A stretch of 64,000 bases of DNA from Bin87 sp034421995 (GTDB lineage Bacteria; Chloroflexota; Dehalococcoidia; Lucifugimonadales; UBA3495): positions 46,439 to 110,438 of the forward strand of contig DAOUJY010000047.1 in assembly GCA_034421995.1 (NCBI GenBank), read 5' to 3'. The translations under genes were made by a program, and so were the position numbers. The notes beneath the pieces are model-generated. The model searched no databases. It saw only the letters and a program-made list of their open reading frames with translations, and was not told the origin of the DNA. Of the stretch, positions 23,545 through 32,428 are shown piece after piece (position 1 is the first letter of the stretch; each line of letters starts with the position of its first letter).

Positions 23545-24726
23545 ATGGCCAATACGACAATGTTGCAGGATGCTCAGGAATTCATGCGCCGGGAAAATCT
23601 CCCCGCGTGGTTGATTTACGATTACCTCGGTTGCAACCCGGTGCTGGCCCAGGTCGCCACTCCCTCCGGCCATGTGACCCGGCCCGTTTTCCTGCTGGTG
23701 CCGGCCGACGGGTCCCCCCTCCTGTTGACCCATCACGTGGACGCGGGGAAGTTCGCCGATAGTGGCGTTGATACGGTGGTGTACCGCAGCCGGGTCATGC
23801 TGGAAAGCGCCCTGCGGGATGCTCTGGCTCAATGTAACCGTGTGGCCATGGAATACTCGCCGCGCAACGGGCTGCCCCGGGTGTCCCGCGTGGACGCCGG
23901 CACCGTCGAATTGGTCCGCAGCATGGGGCCGGAGGTGGTGTCATCCGCGGACCTGATGCAATATGCCACGCAGCGCTGGTCGCCGGAGCAGCTGGCCGGC
24001 CACCGTCGCGCCGCCGATACCCTGGGCCGCATCGTCAACGAAGCATTTGCCCGCGTCGGCCAGCGCCTCAACCAGCCGGGATCCGGCGGCCCCACCGAAT
24101 TTGAAATCGCGGAGTTCATCCGCCACCGGTTCCGGGAAGAGGGCCTCACCACCGCCGACGGCCCCATCGTGTCCGCCAACGCCCACTGCTCGGACCCTCA
24201 TTACGAACCCGCCCCGGAGGGCAGCAGCGTCATCGCCCCCGGCGACTGGCTGCTCATCGACCTGTGGGCGCGGGAGGATACCCCCGGCAGCGTGTACGCC
24301 GACATCACCTGGACGGCCTACGTGGGCGACGACCCGCCGGAGCGTCACCGGCAAATATTCGACATCGTCCTCGGCGCCCGGGACGCCGCGCTGTCCTTCC
24401 TCCAGGATGCTCATGCCAGCGGCGACGCCGTTCAGGGCTGGCAGGCCGACGACGTGGCCCGCCGCTACATCACCGAGGCCGGCTACGGCGACTACTTCAC
24501 CCACCGCTTGGGGCACAGCATCTACCACACCGTCCACGGCGAAGGCGTCAACCTGGACAACTTCGAGACCCACGACACCCGCCGGATCATCCCCGGCGTG
24601 GGGTTCTCCATCGAGCCGGGCATCTACCTACCCGAGTTCGGCGTCCGCTCCGAGATCGACGCCTACATGAGCGAGGACGGCCCCTACGCCTCGTCCCCGG
24701 TCCAGCGGGAAATCGTGCTCATCTAA
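23545..24726 (+). CDS. M24 family metallopeptidase (Xaa-Pro aminopeptidase-like)
   Basis: A 393-residue protein with a creatinase N-terminal domain (1-140) and a pita-bread peptidase domain. The five metal ligands are in place: Asp239 (L-I-D-L-W), Asp252 (Y-A-D-I-T-W), His324 (R-L-G-H-S), Glu357 (S-I-E-P-G-I) and Glu370 (R-S-E-I-D). The family removes N-terminal residues before proline or acts on related amide bonds. AGGAGG lies 10 bases before the ATG. It ends the CaiB/SDR-like/M24 run. No signal peptide is seen. Confidence 0.87.
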   Translation: MANTTMLQDAQEFMRRENLPAWLIYDYLGCNPVLAQVATPSGHVTRPVFLLVPADGSPLLLTHHVDAGKFADSGVDTVVYRSRVMLESALRDALAQCNRVAMEYSPRNGLPRVSRVDAGTVELVRSMGPEVVSSADLMQYATQRWSPEQLAGHRRAADTLGRIVNEAFARVGQRLNQPGSGGPTEFEIAEFIRHRFREEGLTTADGPIVSANAHCSDPHYEPAPEGSSVIAPGDWLLIDLWAREDTPGSVYADITWTAYVGDDPPERHRQIFDIVLGARDAALSFLQDAHASGDAVQGWQADDVARRYITEAGYGDYFTHRLGHSIYHTVHGEGVNLDNFETHDTRRIIPGVGFSIEPGIYLPEFGVRSEIDAYMSEDGPYASSPVQREIVLI

Positions 24727-24740
24727 CCATGGCAACCATC

Positions 24741-24769
24741 GTAAGGGCGGGTTTCAAACCCGCCCCTAC
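24741..24769. repeat. Palindrome, family B (GGGTTTCAAACCC centre)
   Basis: GTAAGGGCGGGTTT facing AAACCCGCCCCTAC. It shares its outer arms with family A but has a different core. It lies 14 bases after the peptidase stop. Confidence 0.85.
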
Positions 24770-24788
24770 ACTATCCACGCAACCCACC

Positions 24789-24816
24789 GTAAGGGCGAAT
24801 AATTATTCGCCCTTAC
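24789..24816. repeat. 28-bp intergenic palindrome, family A (GTAAGGG variant)
   Basis: GTAAGGGCGAATAA facing TTATTCGCCCTTAC, a perfect palindrome with compensating changes at the fourth position of each arm. It lies between convergent genes and could serve as a two-way hairpin. Confidence 0.9.
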
Positions 24817-24830
24817 ATCGTTGATGATTA

Positions 24831-25682
24831 TCATGGCTGGGCGATAGCCATCGTCCCCACGAAGTCCAATTCCAGCAGGATGGTGTCCTCCACGCTCACC
24901 ACGATGGCAACCCGGGGCTTGTCCATCCCGAAGTCATCGAAGGTGAATTCGACGCTGGCCAAGCCGGTGACGGTCCCGTCCCCGGCGAATTCGGCGGCGG
25001 CGTCCCAGGTCACTTCCCGCGTCTGATCGCGCACCGTCAAATCCCCGGTGATGGTGAACTCCGCCGGCCCGCTGGCATCGCTGATAGGCGCGGGCAGCCC
25101 GTCAAAGGCCCTGGGCACGAACACCACCTCAGGCCAGGTATCCGTCTCCAGGGTGCGGTTCCGCACGTAGCCGTCCCGCCGGTTGCTATCGGTCCGCAGC
25201 GTGGCCGCCTGCACCGCGATGCGGCTCTCGTCGGCCACGACGCTACCGTCGGCGTCAAAAACAACCGTGCCCGATACGTCGGTGGTTTCTCCGGTGGCTA
25301 TCTTGAACCCGGTGCTCGCCAGCACTTCCTCAACCTTGTAGCGGGCGATGGTGCCCCCTCCGAGCGTGAAAACCGTCCCGCTGGCGTTGTCGGAAGCGCC
25401 GGGCGGCGTTGCCGTTGGTGGCTCCAGGGTGTCGGTGGGTTCGGGAGCAGCGGTAGCCTCTGCCGGCGCTTGGGCCGGAGGAGCCGGCGTATAGGTGGGC
25501 GGAGGCGGGACGAGAGTGTTGGTTGCCGGCGGCGCGGACGTGGCCGCGGGCATTGCTGTTGCCGGGGCGGCCGGTTCGGGCGCTGCCGGCTCCGCAGAGG
25601 GTCCGGCGCAGGCCATGGCGGCAACCGCCACGAAAGCAAAAACAGCAATGGTAAATATGGTGTGTCGGTGAAGTACACGCAT
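24831..25682 (-). CDS. YceI-like domain lipoprotein
   Basis: A 283-residue protein. It has an N-terminal signal sequence (H-R-H-T-I-F then a hydrophobic stretch) ending in a lipobox-like A-M-A-C at Cys25, an Ala/Pro/Thr-rich linker (28-95) and a C-terminal YceI-like beta-barrel (about 100-280). That barrel includes G-E-T-T-D-V-S-G-T-V, A-A-T-L-R-T-D-S-N-R-R-D and V-R-D-Q-T-R-E-V-T-W. YceI domains bind isoprenoid or other long amphiphiles. The linker suggests anchoring outside the cytoplasmic membrane. ATG 25682 is taken; 25691 is equally in frame. Confidence 0.82.
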   Translation of the reverse strand: MRVLHRHTIFTIAVFAFVAVAAMACAGPSAEPAAPEPAAPATAMPAATSAPPATNTLVPPPPTYTPAPPAQAPAEATAAPEPTDTLEPPTATPPGASDNASGTVFTLGGGTIARYKVEEVLASTGFKIATGETTDVSGTVVFDADGSVVADESRIAVQAATLRTDSNRRDGYVRNRTLETDTWPEVVFVPRAFDGLPAPISDASGPAEFTITGDLTVRDQTREVTWDAAAEFAGDGTVTGLASVEFTFDDFGMDKPRVAIVVSVEDTILLELDFVGTMAIAQP

Positions 25683-25788
25683 TGGGAACATTCTCCGTAA
25701 GTCGGTCAGGGCAGTATATCAGGCGTTCTTGAATCGTCGATAAGCGTATTGGATTCGTTGCACGTAGGCGCGCCGGCCAGCGATAACC

Positions 25789-25817
25789 TTGACATATTCA
25801 AGCCCGGCAGGTAGCAT
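25789..25817 (+). promoter_or_regulatory. Promoter for the SAM riboswitch-mtnA transcript
   Basis: TTGACA at 25789-25794 and TAGCAT at 25812-25817 with the optimal 17-base spacer. Transcription would start near 25824, about 28 bases before the riboswitch. Confidence 0.7.
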
Positions 25818-25851
25818 AAATAGCAGTTAAAAACTGGATACGCTGCTGGAA

Positions 25852-25995
25852 CCCTTATTCAGACAGGCGGAGGGAACGGCCCTGTGAAGCCTGGCAACCT
25901 GTCCCGCTCACCCCGCGGGATGAGGTGCTAAATCCGGCGTCCCGCGAACCGGCGCAACGACGCGCCACATCGGCGGTGTGACGAAAGATGAGGGG
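25852..25995 (+). promoter_or_regulatory. SAM-I (S-box) riboswitch
   Basis: The S-box core is recognisable: CCCTTATTC (P1 5' strand, 25852), AGACAGGCGGAGGGA, a G-C-C-C-T-G-T-G-A-A-G-C-C turn, GGCAACC, GAGGTGCTAAATCC and GAAAGATGAGGGG (P1 3' strand, 25983-25995). CCCTTATT can pair with GATGAGGG. This class binds S-adenosylmethionine and ends transcription when SAM is high. An intrinsic terminator follows 15 bases later and mtnA is the first gene downstream. Confidence 0.92.
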
Positions 25996-26010
25996 AGGAC
26001 TGTGTTGTTG

Positions 26011-26044
26011 GGCTCTCCCAATATCGGGTGAGCCTTCCTTTTTT
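26011..26044 (+). terminator. Riboswitch-controlled intrinsic terminator
   Basis: GGCTC-T-CCC at 26011-26019 pairs with GGG-T-GAGCC at 26026-26034, followed by TTCCTTTTTT. It is the expression platform of the SAM-I riboswitch, about 90 bases before mtnA. Confidence 0.88.
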
Positions 26045-26134
26045 GCCCCAACTCAACCCGGAATAGCCGCCCCCCGCGTCTGTAAGCAGCGTCAACCGTC
26101 CGCTCCGGCGGGCCTCCAAAGTTGCGGCTTGTTT

Positions 26135-27178
26135 ATGACCGAAATTCGTCCAATCAACTGGACCGGCGCCCGGCTGGAGTTGCTTGACCAGACGCTCCTG
26201 CCCCACGAGCACACCACCGTCAGCATCACTGACTATCGCGTTGCCGCCGCCGCCATCACCGATATGCGGGTTCGCGGCGCGCCGGCCATCGGCGTCACCG
26301 CTGCTTACGCCATGGTGCTGGCCGCCGCCGAACTGCAATCCCGGGAGCGGGACCACTTCATCGGCGCGTTGCGCCAGGCCGGGATGCACATCGCTGCCGC
26401 CCGCCCCACCGCCGTCAACCTGGGCTGGGCCGTGCGGCGCATGATGCGCGTCGCCGAGGCGGAACCCGACCCCGGCAGCATCCTGCCCCGCCTGGAGGCC
26501 GAAGCCCGGCGCATCCAGGAAGAGGACGAGGCCATCAACCGCCGCATCGGCGAGCACGGCCGCGCCCTGATGCCGCCCGATGGCCAGGGCGTGCTGACCC
26601 ACTGCAACACCGGCGCGCTGGCCACGTCGGCCTTCGGCACCGCCCTGGGCGTTATTCGCGCCGGCTGGGAGGCCGGGGGACGGTTCAACGTCTTTAACAC
26701 CGAGACGCGGCCCTGGCTGCAGGGCGCGCGATTGACGTCCTGGGAATTCCAGCAGTTGGGCATACCGGCCACCCTCATCGCCGACTCCGCCGCCGGCGTG
26801 CTGATGCGCCAGGGCGCGGTGTCCTGCGTCATCACCGGCGCGGACCGCGTCGCCGCCAACGGGGACACCGCCAACAAGATCGGCACCTACACCCTGGCCG
26901 TGCTGGCCCACGAGAACGGCATACCATTCTACATCGCCGCGCCCACCAGCACCGTTGACCTGGCCATTGCCCACGGCGACAACATCGCAATAGAAGAGCG
27001 TCCCCAGCACGAGGTAACCGGCTACGGCGGCCTGCCGACCGCGCCAGAAGGGACGCCCGCCTACAACCCGGCCTTTGACGTTACGCCCCACCGCTACATC
27101 GCCGGCATCATCACCGAAACCATGGTCTGCCGCCCGCCCTACACCGAGTCGCTGCAGCAAGCGGTGGACGCCGCGTAA
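26135..27178 (+). CDS. mtnA: Methylthioribose-1-phosphate isomerase
   Basis: A 347-residue enzyme of the methionine salvage pathway that isomerises 5-methylthioribose-1-phosphate to the ribulose form. The signature residues are Cys157 in T-H-C-N-T-G-A-L-A and Asp237 in I-T-G-A-D-R-V-A, flanked by R-G-A-P-A-I-G-V and E-T-R-P-W-L-Q-G-A-R. ATG 26135 starts M-T-E-I-R-P-I-N-W as in relatives; the open frame back to 25988 runs through the riboswitch and terminator and is not coding. It is controlled by the SAM-I riboswitch and is followed by mtnP, ahcY and metK on the same strand. Confidence 0.93.
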   Translation: MTEIRPINWTGARLELLDQTLLPHEHTTVSITDYRVAAAAITDMRVRGAPAIGVTAAYAMVLAAAELQSRERDHFIGALRQAGMHIAAARPTAVNLGWAVRRMMRVAEAEPDPGSILPRLEAEARRIQEEDEAINRRIGEHGRALMPPDGQGVLTHCNTGALATSAFGTALGVIRAGWEAGGRFNVFNTETRPWLQGARLTSWEFQQLGIPATLIADSAAGVLMRQGAVSCVITGADRVAANGDTANKIGTYTLAVLAHENGIPFYIAAPTSTVDLAIAHGDNIAIEERPQHEVTGYGGLPTAPEGTPAYNPAFDVTPHRYIAGIITETMVCRPPYTESLQQAVDAA

Positions 27179-27226
27179 CATCATCAAGCCCAAATCAAAA
27201 ATCCTGTTCATCTATGTGAATAAATT

Positions 27227-28318
27227 ATGACCATCGACCAACAAACCCGCCGCCGCATCGCCCGAACCGGCCTCACCGCCGGCGACCCGGAGCGGGCCTG
27301 CCCCGGCTATACGCTATATGCCCCACTGTCCGGCAACGGCGAGGTGTACCTGCTGGACATCAACGGTCAGGTGGCCCACCAATGGCAGATGCCTTATCCG
27401 CCGGGCCTGTACGGCTACCTGCTGCCCAACGGCAACCTGTTCTACGGCGGCAAGGTGCGCGATGACGGCGGTTGGGACATCTTTGAGGCGATGAAGCGGT
27501 TCAAGGGCGGCATCATGCTGGAAGCCGACTGGGACGGCAACATCCTCTGGGAACACCGGGACCCGTACCACCACCACGACGCCCGGCGCACCGAAGCCGG
27601 CGGCTGCCTGTATATGACGGTAGAACGGATGGACGACGCCCAGGCCGCCCGGATCAAGGGCGGACAGCCCGGCACCGACGCCGGCGGGATGTGGGCCGAC
27701 GTCCTGGTGGAAGTGGACGCTAGCGGCAACCGCATCTGGGAGTGGCACGCCGCCGAGCATCTGGACGAGAACGCCCACGTCATCACCTTCAATGACCTGC
27801 GCGACGAGTGGAGCCACGGCAACACCGTTGTTCCTTTGCCCGATAACCGAGTGATGTTCAGCTTCCGCAACATCTCCACCGTCGGCATCATCGACAAGGC
27901 CAGCGGCGAAATCGCATGGCAAATCAGCGACGACGTCCTGGCCCAGCAGCACGACCCCTCGTTGCTGGACAACGGCAACATCCTGATTTACGACAACGGC
28001 TCTCACAGCCGCCACAACCCCCTGCCGGCCTCCCGCGTCATCGAGGTTGACCCGTCCACCAACGCAATCGTCTGGGAGTACCGGGACAACCCGCCCTTCA
28101 ATTTCTTCAGCGCCTACATCTCCGGCGCGCGTCGCCTGCCCAACGGCAACACGCTGATCACCGAGGGCCAGCCCGGGCGCATCTTCCAGGTAACCCCGGA
28201 CGGAGAGGTGGTTTGGGAGTACATCAACCCCCACTTCGCGCCCAACGAGCAGGGTTACTTGGTCAACAGCGTCTTCCGCTCCACCCACTACCTGCCGGAG
28301 CAGATTCCGTCGAGGTGA
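27227..28318 (+). CDS. Arylsulfotransferase (ASST)-family beta-propeller protein
   Basis: A 363-residue protein with repeated beta-propeller blades: V-Y-L-L-D-I-N-G-Q-V-A-H-Q-W near 39, L-L-P-N-G-N-L-F-Y, W-D-G-N-I-L-W-E-H near 103, V-D-A-S-G-N-R-I-W-E-W near 164 and P-D-G-E-V-V-W-E-Y near 331. This W-E-x pattern is typical of the arylsulfotransferase family, which moves sulfate between phenols. Unlike classic ASST there is no signal peptide, so cytoplasmic location and another substrate are possible. It lies 48 bases after mtnA and 3 bases before a membrane-protein gene. Confidence 0.75.
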   Translation: MTIDQQTRRRIARTGLTAGDPERACPGYTLYAPLSGNGEVYLLDINGQVAHQWQMPYPPGLYGYLLPNGNLFYGGKVRDDGGWDIFEAMKRFKGGIMLEADWDGNILWEHRDPYHHHDARRTEAGGCLYMTVERMDDAQAARIKGGQPGTDAGGMWADVLVEVDASGNRIWEWHAAEHLDENAHVITFNDLRDEWSHGNTVVPLPDNRVMFSFRNISTVGIIDKASGEIAWQISDDVLAQQHDPSLLDNGNILIYDNGSHSRHNPLPASRVIEVDPSTNAIVWEYRDNPPFNFFSAYISGARRLPNGNTLITEGQPGRIFQVTPDGEVVWEYINPHFAPNEQGYLVNSVFRSTHYLPEQIPSR

Positions 28319-28321
28319 AGA

Positions 28322-28960
28322 ATGGCTGCGCAGAACAATAATCCGTCGTCAGAAGGGGATTTTGGCAGCGCCATTCCACAGCCGGGATATGGATGTCACA
28401 TTGCTCTGGCGCGCATCGCCCTGCTAACCGTGCTCAGTTTCGGATTTTATGCTCTATATTGGACGTATGTTACTTGGAAACAATACCGGGACCATACCGG
28501 TGAAACTGCCTATCCAGTGTGGCACGCATTGGCTCAATTCGTACCGATATATGGATGGTTCCGATTCTACGCCCACGTCATAGCCTACAAAGATCTGATC
28601 GAAAAACAGGGGATGCGCAATAGCCTGCGGATAATGCCGATAATGGGTATCGTTGTATGGGTCACACTGCTGGGGATGGTTGAAGGAGCCAACTTATTTG
28701 GGTCGGTTATGGTCGCCTTGATCAGGATCATCATGGCCATAGTCGTCCTCTGCTGGATACAGTTCAACGTGAATCGTTACTGGAAGAGGTTGGAAAGCGC
28801 GGAACTCTGGTACGGAAATGACTATGTATTGTCGCGACACGCTCGGATTGGCAAGGGAGAAATTCTGATTGCGACAATTGGCGCGATTTGGTGGGCCCTC
28901 ATTATCTTGGCTTACCTGAACCTGTTCCCAGAATACATTGCACCAAGGAATCCCGACTAA
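28322..28960 (+). CDS. DUF4234-like membrane protein
   Basis: A 212-residue protein with about four membrane segments: A-L-L-T-V-L-S-F-G-F-Y-A-L-Y-W-T-Y near 36-52, F-V-P-I-Y-G-W-F near 72, I-M-G-I-V-V-W-V-T-L-L near 106, M-V-A-L-I-R-I-I-M-A-I-V near 130 and a last one near 180. The first block, ending Y-W-T-Y-V-T-W-K-Q, recalls DUF4234 proteins. Base composition is visibly more AT-rich than the genes on each side, which suggests a separate origin. Function unknown. Confidence 0.65.
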   Translation: MAAQNNNPSSEGDFGSAIPQPGYGCHIALARIALLTVLSFGFYALYWTYVTWKQYRDHTGETAYPVWHALAQFVPIYGWFRFYAHVIAYKDLIEKQGMRNSLRIMPIMGIVVWVTLLGMVEGANLFGSVMVALIRIIMAIVVLCWIQFNVNRYWKRLESAELWYGNDYVLSRHARIGKGEILIATIGAIWWALIILAYLNLFPEYIAPRNPD

Positions 28961-28971
28961 GGAAACTGTCC

Positions 28972-29856
28972 ATGCCAAATCATCCCCAAGCCGAAATCGC
29001 CATCATCGGCGGCAGCGGCCTCTACGAAATACAGGGCTTTGCAGAAACTGCCGTGGCGGATATTGACACCCCCTACGGCAAGCCCAGCGACGTCATCACC
29101 GTGGGCGAGCTGCTGGGAGTGCCGGTAGCCTTCCTGCCCCGCCACGGCCGGGGGCACCGCGTGAACCCGACGGAGCTGCCCTTCCGGGCCAACATCTACG
29201 CGCTGAAGACCCTCGGGGTGAAGCAAATCGTGTCGGTGAGCGCGGTGGGAAGCCTGCAAGCGGACTACGAGCCGCAGCACATGGTGGTGCCCGACCAACT
29301 CATCGACCGGACGCGGCGGCGCGACAGCACGTTCTTCGAGGACGGCGTGGTGGCGCACATCTCCTTCGCCGACCCCTTCTGCCCGGAGATGAGCGCCGTG
29401 CTCGTTGACGGCGCGACGGGACAGGGCATCCCCACGCACCAGGGTGGCACGCTGGTGGTGATGGAAGGGCCGGCCTTCTCCACCCGCGCCGAGTCGAACA
29501 TGTACCGTGCCTGGGGCGGCGACATCATCGGCATGACCACGCTGCCCGAGGCCAAGCTGGCCCGGGAGGCCGAGATCTGCTACGCGGTCATGGCGTGGGT
29601 CACCGACTACGACTGCTGGCATCCCGACCACGACGACGTGACCGTGGAGATGGTGGTGGAGAACCTGGTGGCCAACGTCGCCAACAGCCGGATCATCCTG
29701 CGCCACATCATGCCCGAGCTGGCCGCGCTGGGTCCGTGCGACTGCCAGACGGCGCTGACCAACGCCATCATCACTGACCGCAAACGAATTTCCGAAGCGG
29801 CCTACCGCCGGCTGCACCCCATCGCCGGCTCCCACCTTGACCCGATGCCAAATTGA
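28972..29856 (+). CDS. mtnP: S-methyl-5'-thioadenosine phosphorylase
   Basis: A 294-residue PNP/MTAP-type phosphorylase. It shows A-I-I-G-G-S-G-L-Y at 10-18 (phosphate loop), L-P-R-H-G-R-G-H-R-V-N-P near 57-68, V-S-A-V-G-S-L near 92, M-E-G-P-A-F-S-T-R near 165 and T-D-Y-D-C-W-H near 213, the last characteristic of MTA phosphorylases. It splits methylthioadenosine into adenine and methylthioribose-1-phosphate, the substrate of MtnA encoded 2 kb upstream. ATG 28972 follows an AAGGAAA site; the open frame to 28888 overlaps the membrane-protein gene. Confidence 0.9.
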   Translation: MPNHPQAEIAIIGGSGLYEIQGFAETAVADIDTPYGKPSDVITVGELLGVPVAFLPRHGRGHRVNPTELPFRANIYALKTLGVKQIVSVSAVGSLQADYEPQHMVVPDQLIDRTRRRDSTFFEDGVVAHISFADPFCPEMSAVLVDGATGQGIPTHQGGTLVVMEGPAFSTRAESNMYRAWGGDIIGMTTLPEAKLAREAEICYAVMAWVTDYDCWHPDHDDVTVEMVVENLVANVANSRIILRHIMPELAALGPCDCQTALTNAIITDRKRISEAAYRRLHPIAGSHLDPMPN

Positions 29857-29871
29857 CACAAGGGATGCGTC

Positions 29872-30417
29872 ATGCCTAGACAGCGGACAGACAAAGTCGG
29901 ACGAGCTGGTGAGCACTACGTTGCTGCCGAGCTTAATCGTCGTGGAGCGTACGCTTCACCCTTTTCGGGCAATGTTCCTGGTATAGATATCGTCGCCACC
30001 GATGATGACATGAAGCGCATGGCGTACATCCAGGTAAAAACCAAGCGTGGCCACGGCAACTGGCATATGAATCTCGGGCACGGATGGGCGAAAATTACGC
30101 TTTCCGGGTGCCCTGGCAACGGCAACTGTCCGAAAACCTGTACTCCCTATCTGGACGAACCTATTCCGGGAAAACCTGACCATTTTTGGATTTTCGTCAC
30201 CTTGAGCCAAGACGGCGGGCAACGGTATTACGTTGTCCCCGATGACCGAGTCCGTCATGACGTGCGAGAACGCCATTCGGCCTATTTGAAGGAACGTGGA
30301 GGCCAGCGGCCCGGTAAGAAGCATGATTCATTGCACCACAGTTTGACAGACAAAGACCTCCAGGACTGGGAGGATAAATGGGAAGTCCTTGGTCTTTGGC
30401 CCTTATTCGAGGCGTGA
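29872..30417 (+). CDS. PD-(D/E)XK-like putative endonuclease
   Basis: A 181-residue protein with a recognisable restriction-endonuclease-like core: G-R-A-G-E-H-Y-V-A-A-E-L-N-R-R-G at 10-25, P-G-I-D-I-V-A-T at 36-43 and I-Q-V-K-T-K at 53-58, giving the D-x13-Q-x-K arrangement. A cluster N-C-P-K-T-C may bind metal or be structural. It lies 15 bases after mtnP but has no link to SAM metabolism; it may be a passenger gene. It could be a small restriction-type or repair nuclease. Confidence 0.6.
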   Translation: MPRQRTDKVGRAGEHYVAAELNRRGAYASPFSGNVPGIDIVATDDDMKRMAYIQVKTKRGHGNWHMNLGHGWAKITLSGCPGNGNCPKTCTPYLDEPIPGKPDHFWIFVTLSQDGGQRYYVVPDDRVRHDVRERHSAYLKERGGQRPGKKHDSLHHSLTDKDLQDWEDKWEVLGLWPLFEA

Positions 30418-30569
30418 GACACAATGATTGAGTTCTCGCAGTCTTTAGTGGGACTATGCTCTTCGTAGGTTTCGATCGCACTTCTTTATTGACCAACTAC
30501 GGATTTCCAGTGCAATCACCCCAATCATCTTGAGTATCTATGCTGAAGAGAAGGCAAGGAGGTAACCAA

Positions 30570-30929
30570 ATGCCACGCCAAAACCCCGGAGAACCCTACT
30601 ACCGGGTCGATTCCCCGGAAGCTCTGCAAATTCTGCAAGCCGATCCGGAAAATACGGTGGTGGTGGACGTGCGCCGCGATGACGAATGGGTCACCGGACA
30701 CGCCACCGGCGCCATCCATATCAACGTTGACGACCTGGCCGGACGCATGGACGAGGTGCCCGAGGACAAGAAACTCCTCTTCATCTGCGCCGCCGGCGTC
30801 CGCAGCGGACTGGCCTGCGAACTGGCCGCCGCCATGGGCTACGACTCCGAGATGCTCTACAACGTTGACGACGGCACTCCGTCCTGGATCGCCGCCGGCA
30901 ACCCCACGTCCTACGGCGACGATCCGTAA
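30570..30929 (+). CDS. Rhodanese-like domain protein
   Basis: A single-domain, 119-residue rhodanese with V-V-V-D-V-R-R-D-D-E-W near 30-40, G-H-A-T-G-A-I-H-I near 43 and the active loop Cys73 in I-C-A-A-G-V-R-S-G. It would carry a persulfide sulfur on Cys73. AAGGAGGT at 30556-30563 lies 6 bases before the ATG, a near-perfect ribosome site. It is placed between the SAM salvage genes, where sulfur transfer would make sense, but no direct pathway link is shown. Confidence 0.85.
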   Translation: MPRQNPGEPYYRVDSPEALQILQADPENTVVVDVRRDDEWVTGHATGAIHINVDDLAGRMDEVPEDKKLLFICAAGVRSGLACELAAAMGYDSEMLYNVDDGTPSWIAAGNPTSYGDDP

Positions 30930-31071
30930 CTGACCAGGCGCCCGCAAGACTTCAACGCAGCCGTCTTCAACGGTACAGGCAACCGGAGCTCTTTCATCGA
31001 GCGCTTGCTGGAAGTCCTTGCCGTCTCCCGAATGGCGCATTAGAAACCACACCAATGAGAGGTACAACGAT

Positions 31072-32343
31072 TTGACTGTTCAGAAAACCAAAGGCGACGT
31101 GAAAGACCTTTCCCTGGCCGGGGCCGGCGTTGACCGCATCCGCTGGGCCGGGCGGGAGATGCCCGTCGTCAATTCCATCACGGAACGCTTCAGCCGCGAG
31201 CAGCCCCTGGCCGGCGTGCGCATGGCCGCCTGTCTCCATGTAACCACTGAAACCGCCAACCTGGCCATCGCCCTGAAGGCCGGCGGCGCCGACCTGGTGA
31301 TCTGCGCCAGCAACCCCCTCAGCACCCAGGATGAGACCGCCGCCGCGCTGGTGCAGGAGTACGGAATCCCCACCTACGCCATCAAGGGCGAGGACAACGA
31401 GACCTACTACCAGCACATCAACGCCGCCCTGGACCACGCCCCCATGGTGACCATGGACGACGGGGCGGACTTGGTGGGCGTCCTGCACCGCGAGCGCACC
31501 GACCTGCTCTCCAACGTCATCGCCGGCACCGAGGAGACCACCACCGGCGTGGTGCGCCTCACCGCCATGGCCGCCGACGGCCAGCTCAAGTATCCCATCA
31601 TCGCCGTCAACGAGGCCGAGACCAAGCACTTCTTCGACAACCGCTACGGCACCGGCCAGAGCACCCTGGACGGCATCACCCGCGCCACTAACATTCTGTG
31701 GGCCGGCCGCCGCGTCGTGGTGGGTGGCTACGGCTGGTGCGGTCGCGGCGTGGCCTCCCGTGCCCGGGGCATGGGCGCCCACGTCATCGTCACCGAGGTC
31801 AACCCGGTGCGCGCCCTGGAGGCCGTGATGGACGGTTTCCAGGTTATGCCCGGCGTGGAAGCCGCCAAACAGGGCGAGGTGTTCATCACCGTGTCCGGCG
31901 GCTGGCACGTTATCGGCAAAGAACACCTGGAAGTCATGCCCGACGGCGCAATCGTCGCCAACAGCGGCCACTTCAACGTGGAAATCGACATCCCCGCGCT
32001 GGAGGCCATGTCGGTCAGCCACCGGGAAGTCCGCCCCTTCGTCGAGGAATACCAGACCACCGACGGCCGGCGGATCTACCTGCTGGGCGAAGGCCGCCTC
32101 ATTAACCTGGCCGCCGCCGAGGGTCACCCCTCCGCTGTGATGGATATGAGCTTCGCCAACCAGGCCCTCTGCGCGGAATATCTGGTCAAGCAGCACGGCC
32201 AGCTCGGCACCGGCGTTCACGTCGTTCCCCGTGAGATCGACGCCGAGGTGGGCCGTCTCAAGCTGGAAACCATGGGCATCCACATCGACACCCTGACGGC
32301 GGAACAGACCGCCTACAACGAAAGCTGGGAAGAAGGCACGTAG
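31072..32343 (+). CDS. ahcY: Adenosylhomocysteinase
   Basis: A 423-residue S-adenosylhomocysteine hydrolase, splitting SAH into adenosine and homocysteine. Landmarks are C-L-H-V-T-T-E-T-A-N-L near residues 54-64, A-S-N-P-L-S-T-Q-D-E-T near 82, Y-G-T-G-Q-S-T-L-D-G-I near 191 and the NAD-binding V-V-G-G-Y-G-W-C-G-R-G near 219. It is the shorter form without the ~40-residue insert of eukaryotic and proteobacterial enzymes, and it lacks the usual C-terminal K-P-x-x-Y-R-Y. Start TTG 31072 is preferred (GAGAGG 9 bases upstream); a TTG at 31018 is the alternative. It works with the downstream metK. Confidence 0.92.
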   Translation: MTVQKTKGDVKDLSLAGAGVDRIRWAGREMPVVNSITERFSREQPLAGVRMAACLHVTTETANLAIALKAGGADLVICASNPLSTQDETAAALVQEYGIPTYAIKGEDNETYYQHINAALDHAPMVTMDDGADLVGVLHRERTDLLSNVIAGTEETTTGVVRLTAMAADGQLKYPIIAVNEAETKHFFDNRYGTGQSTLDGITRATNILWAGRRVVVGGYGWCGRGVASRARGMGAHVIVTEVNPVRALEAVMDGFQVMPGVEAAKQGEVFITVSGGWHVIGKEHLEVMPDGAIVANSGHFNVEIDIPALEAMSVSHREVRPFVEEYQTTDGRRIYLLGEGRLINLAAAEGHPSAVMDMSFANQALCAEYLVKQHGQLGTGVHVVPREIDAEVGRLKLETMGIHIDTLTAEQTAYNESWEEGT

Positions 32344-32363
32344 CCCTCGGCAAACGATTGCGC

Positions 32364-32391
32364 GTAGGGGCGAATAATCATTCGCCCCTAC
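32364..32391. repeat. 28-bp intergenic palindrome, family A
   Basis: Arms GTAGGGGCGAAT and ATTCGCCCCTAC between ahcY and metK. Confidence 0.9.
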
Positions 32392-32428
32392 ACACCCCAA
32401 CCGGGCAACATCAGGAGGAAAATCACCA

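Noticed and set aside
25988..26134. Longer start of mtnA from 25988
   Set aside because: It would translate the riboswitch and terminator; homology begins at 26135.
30930..31071. Possible second riboswitch (SAH type) before ahcY
   Set aside because: No SAH-riboswitch core pattern could be recognised in this gap; only a plain leader with a GAGAGG site is seen.
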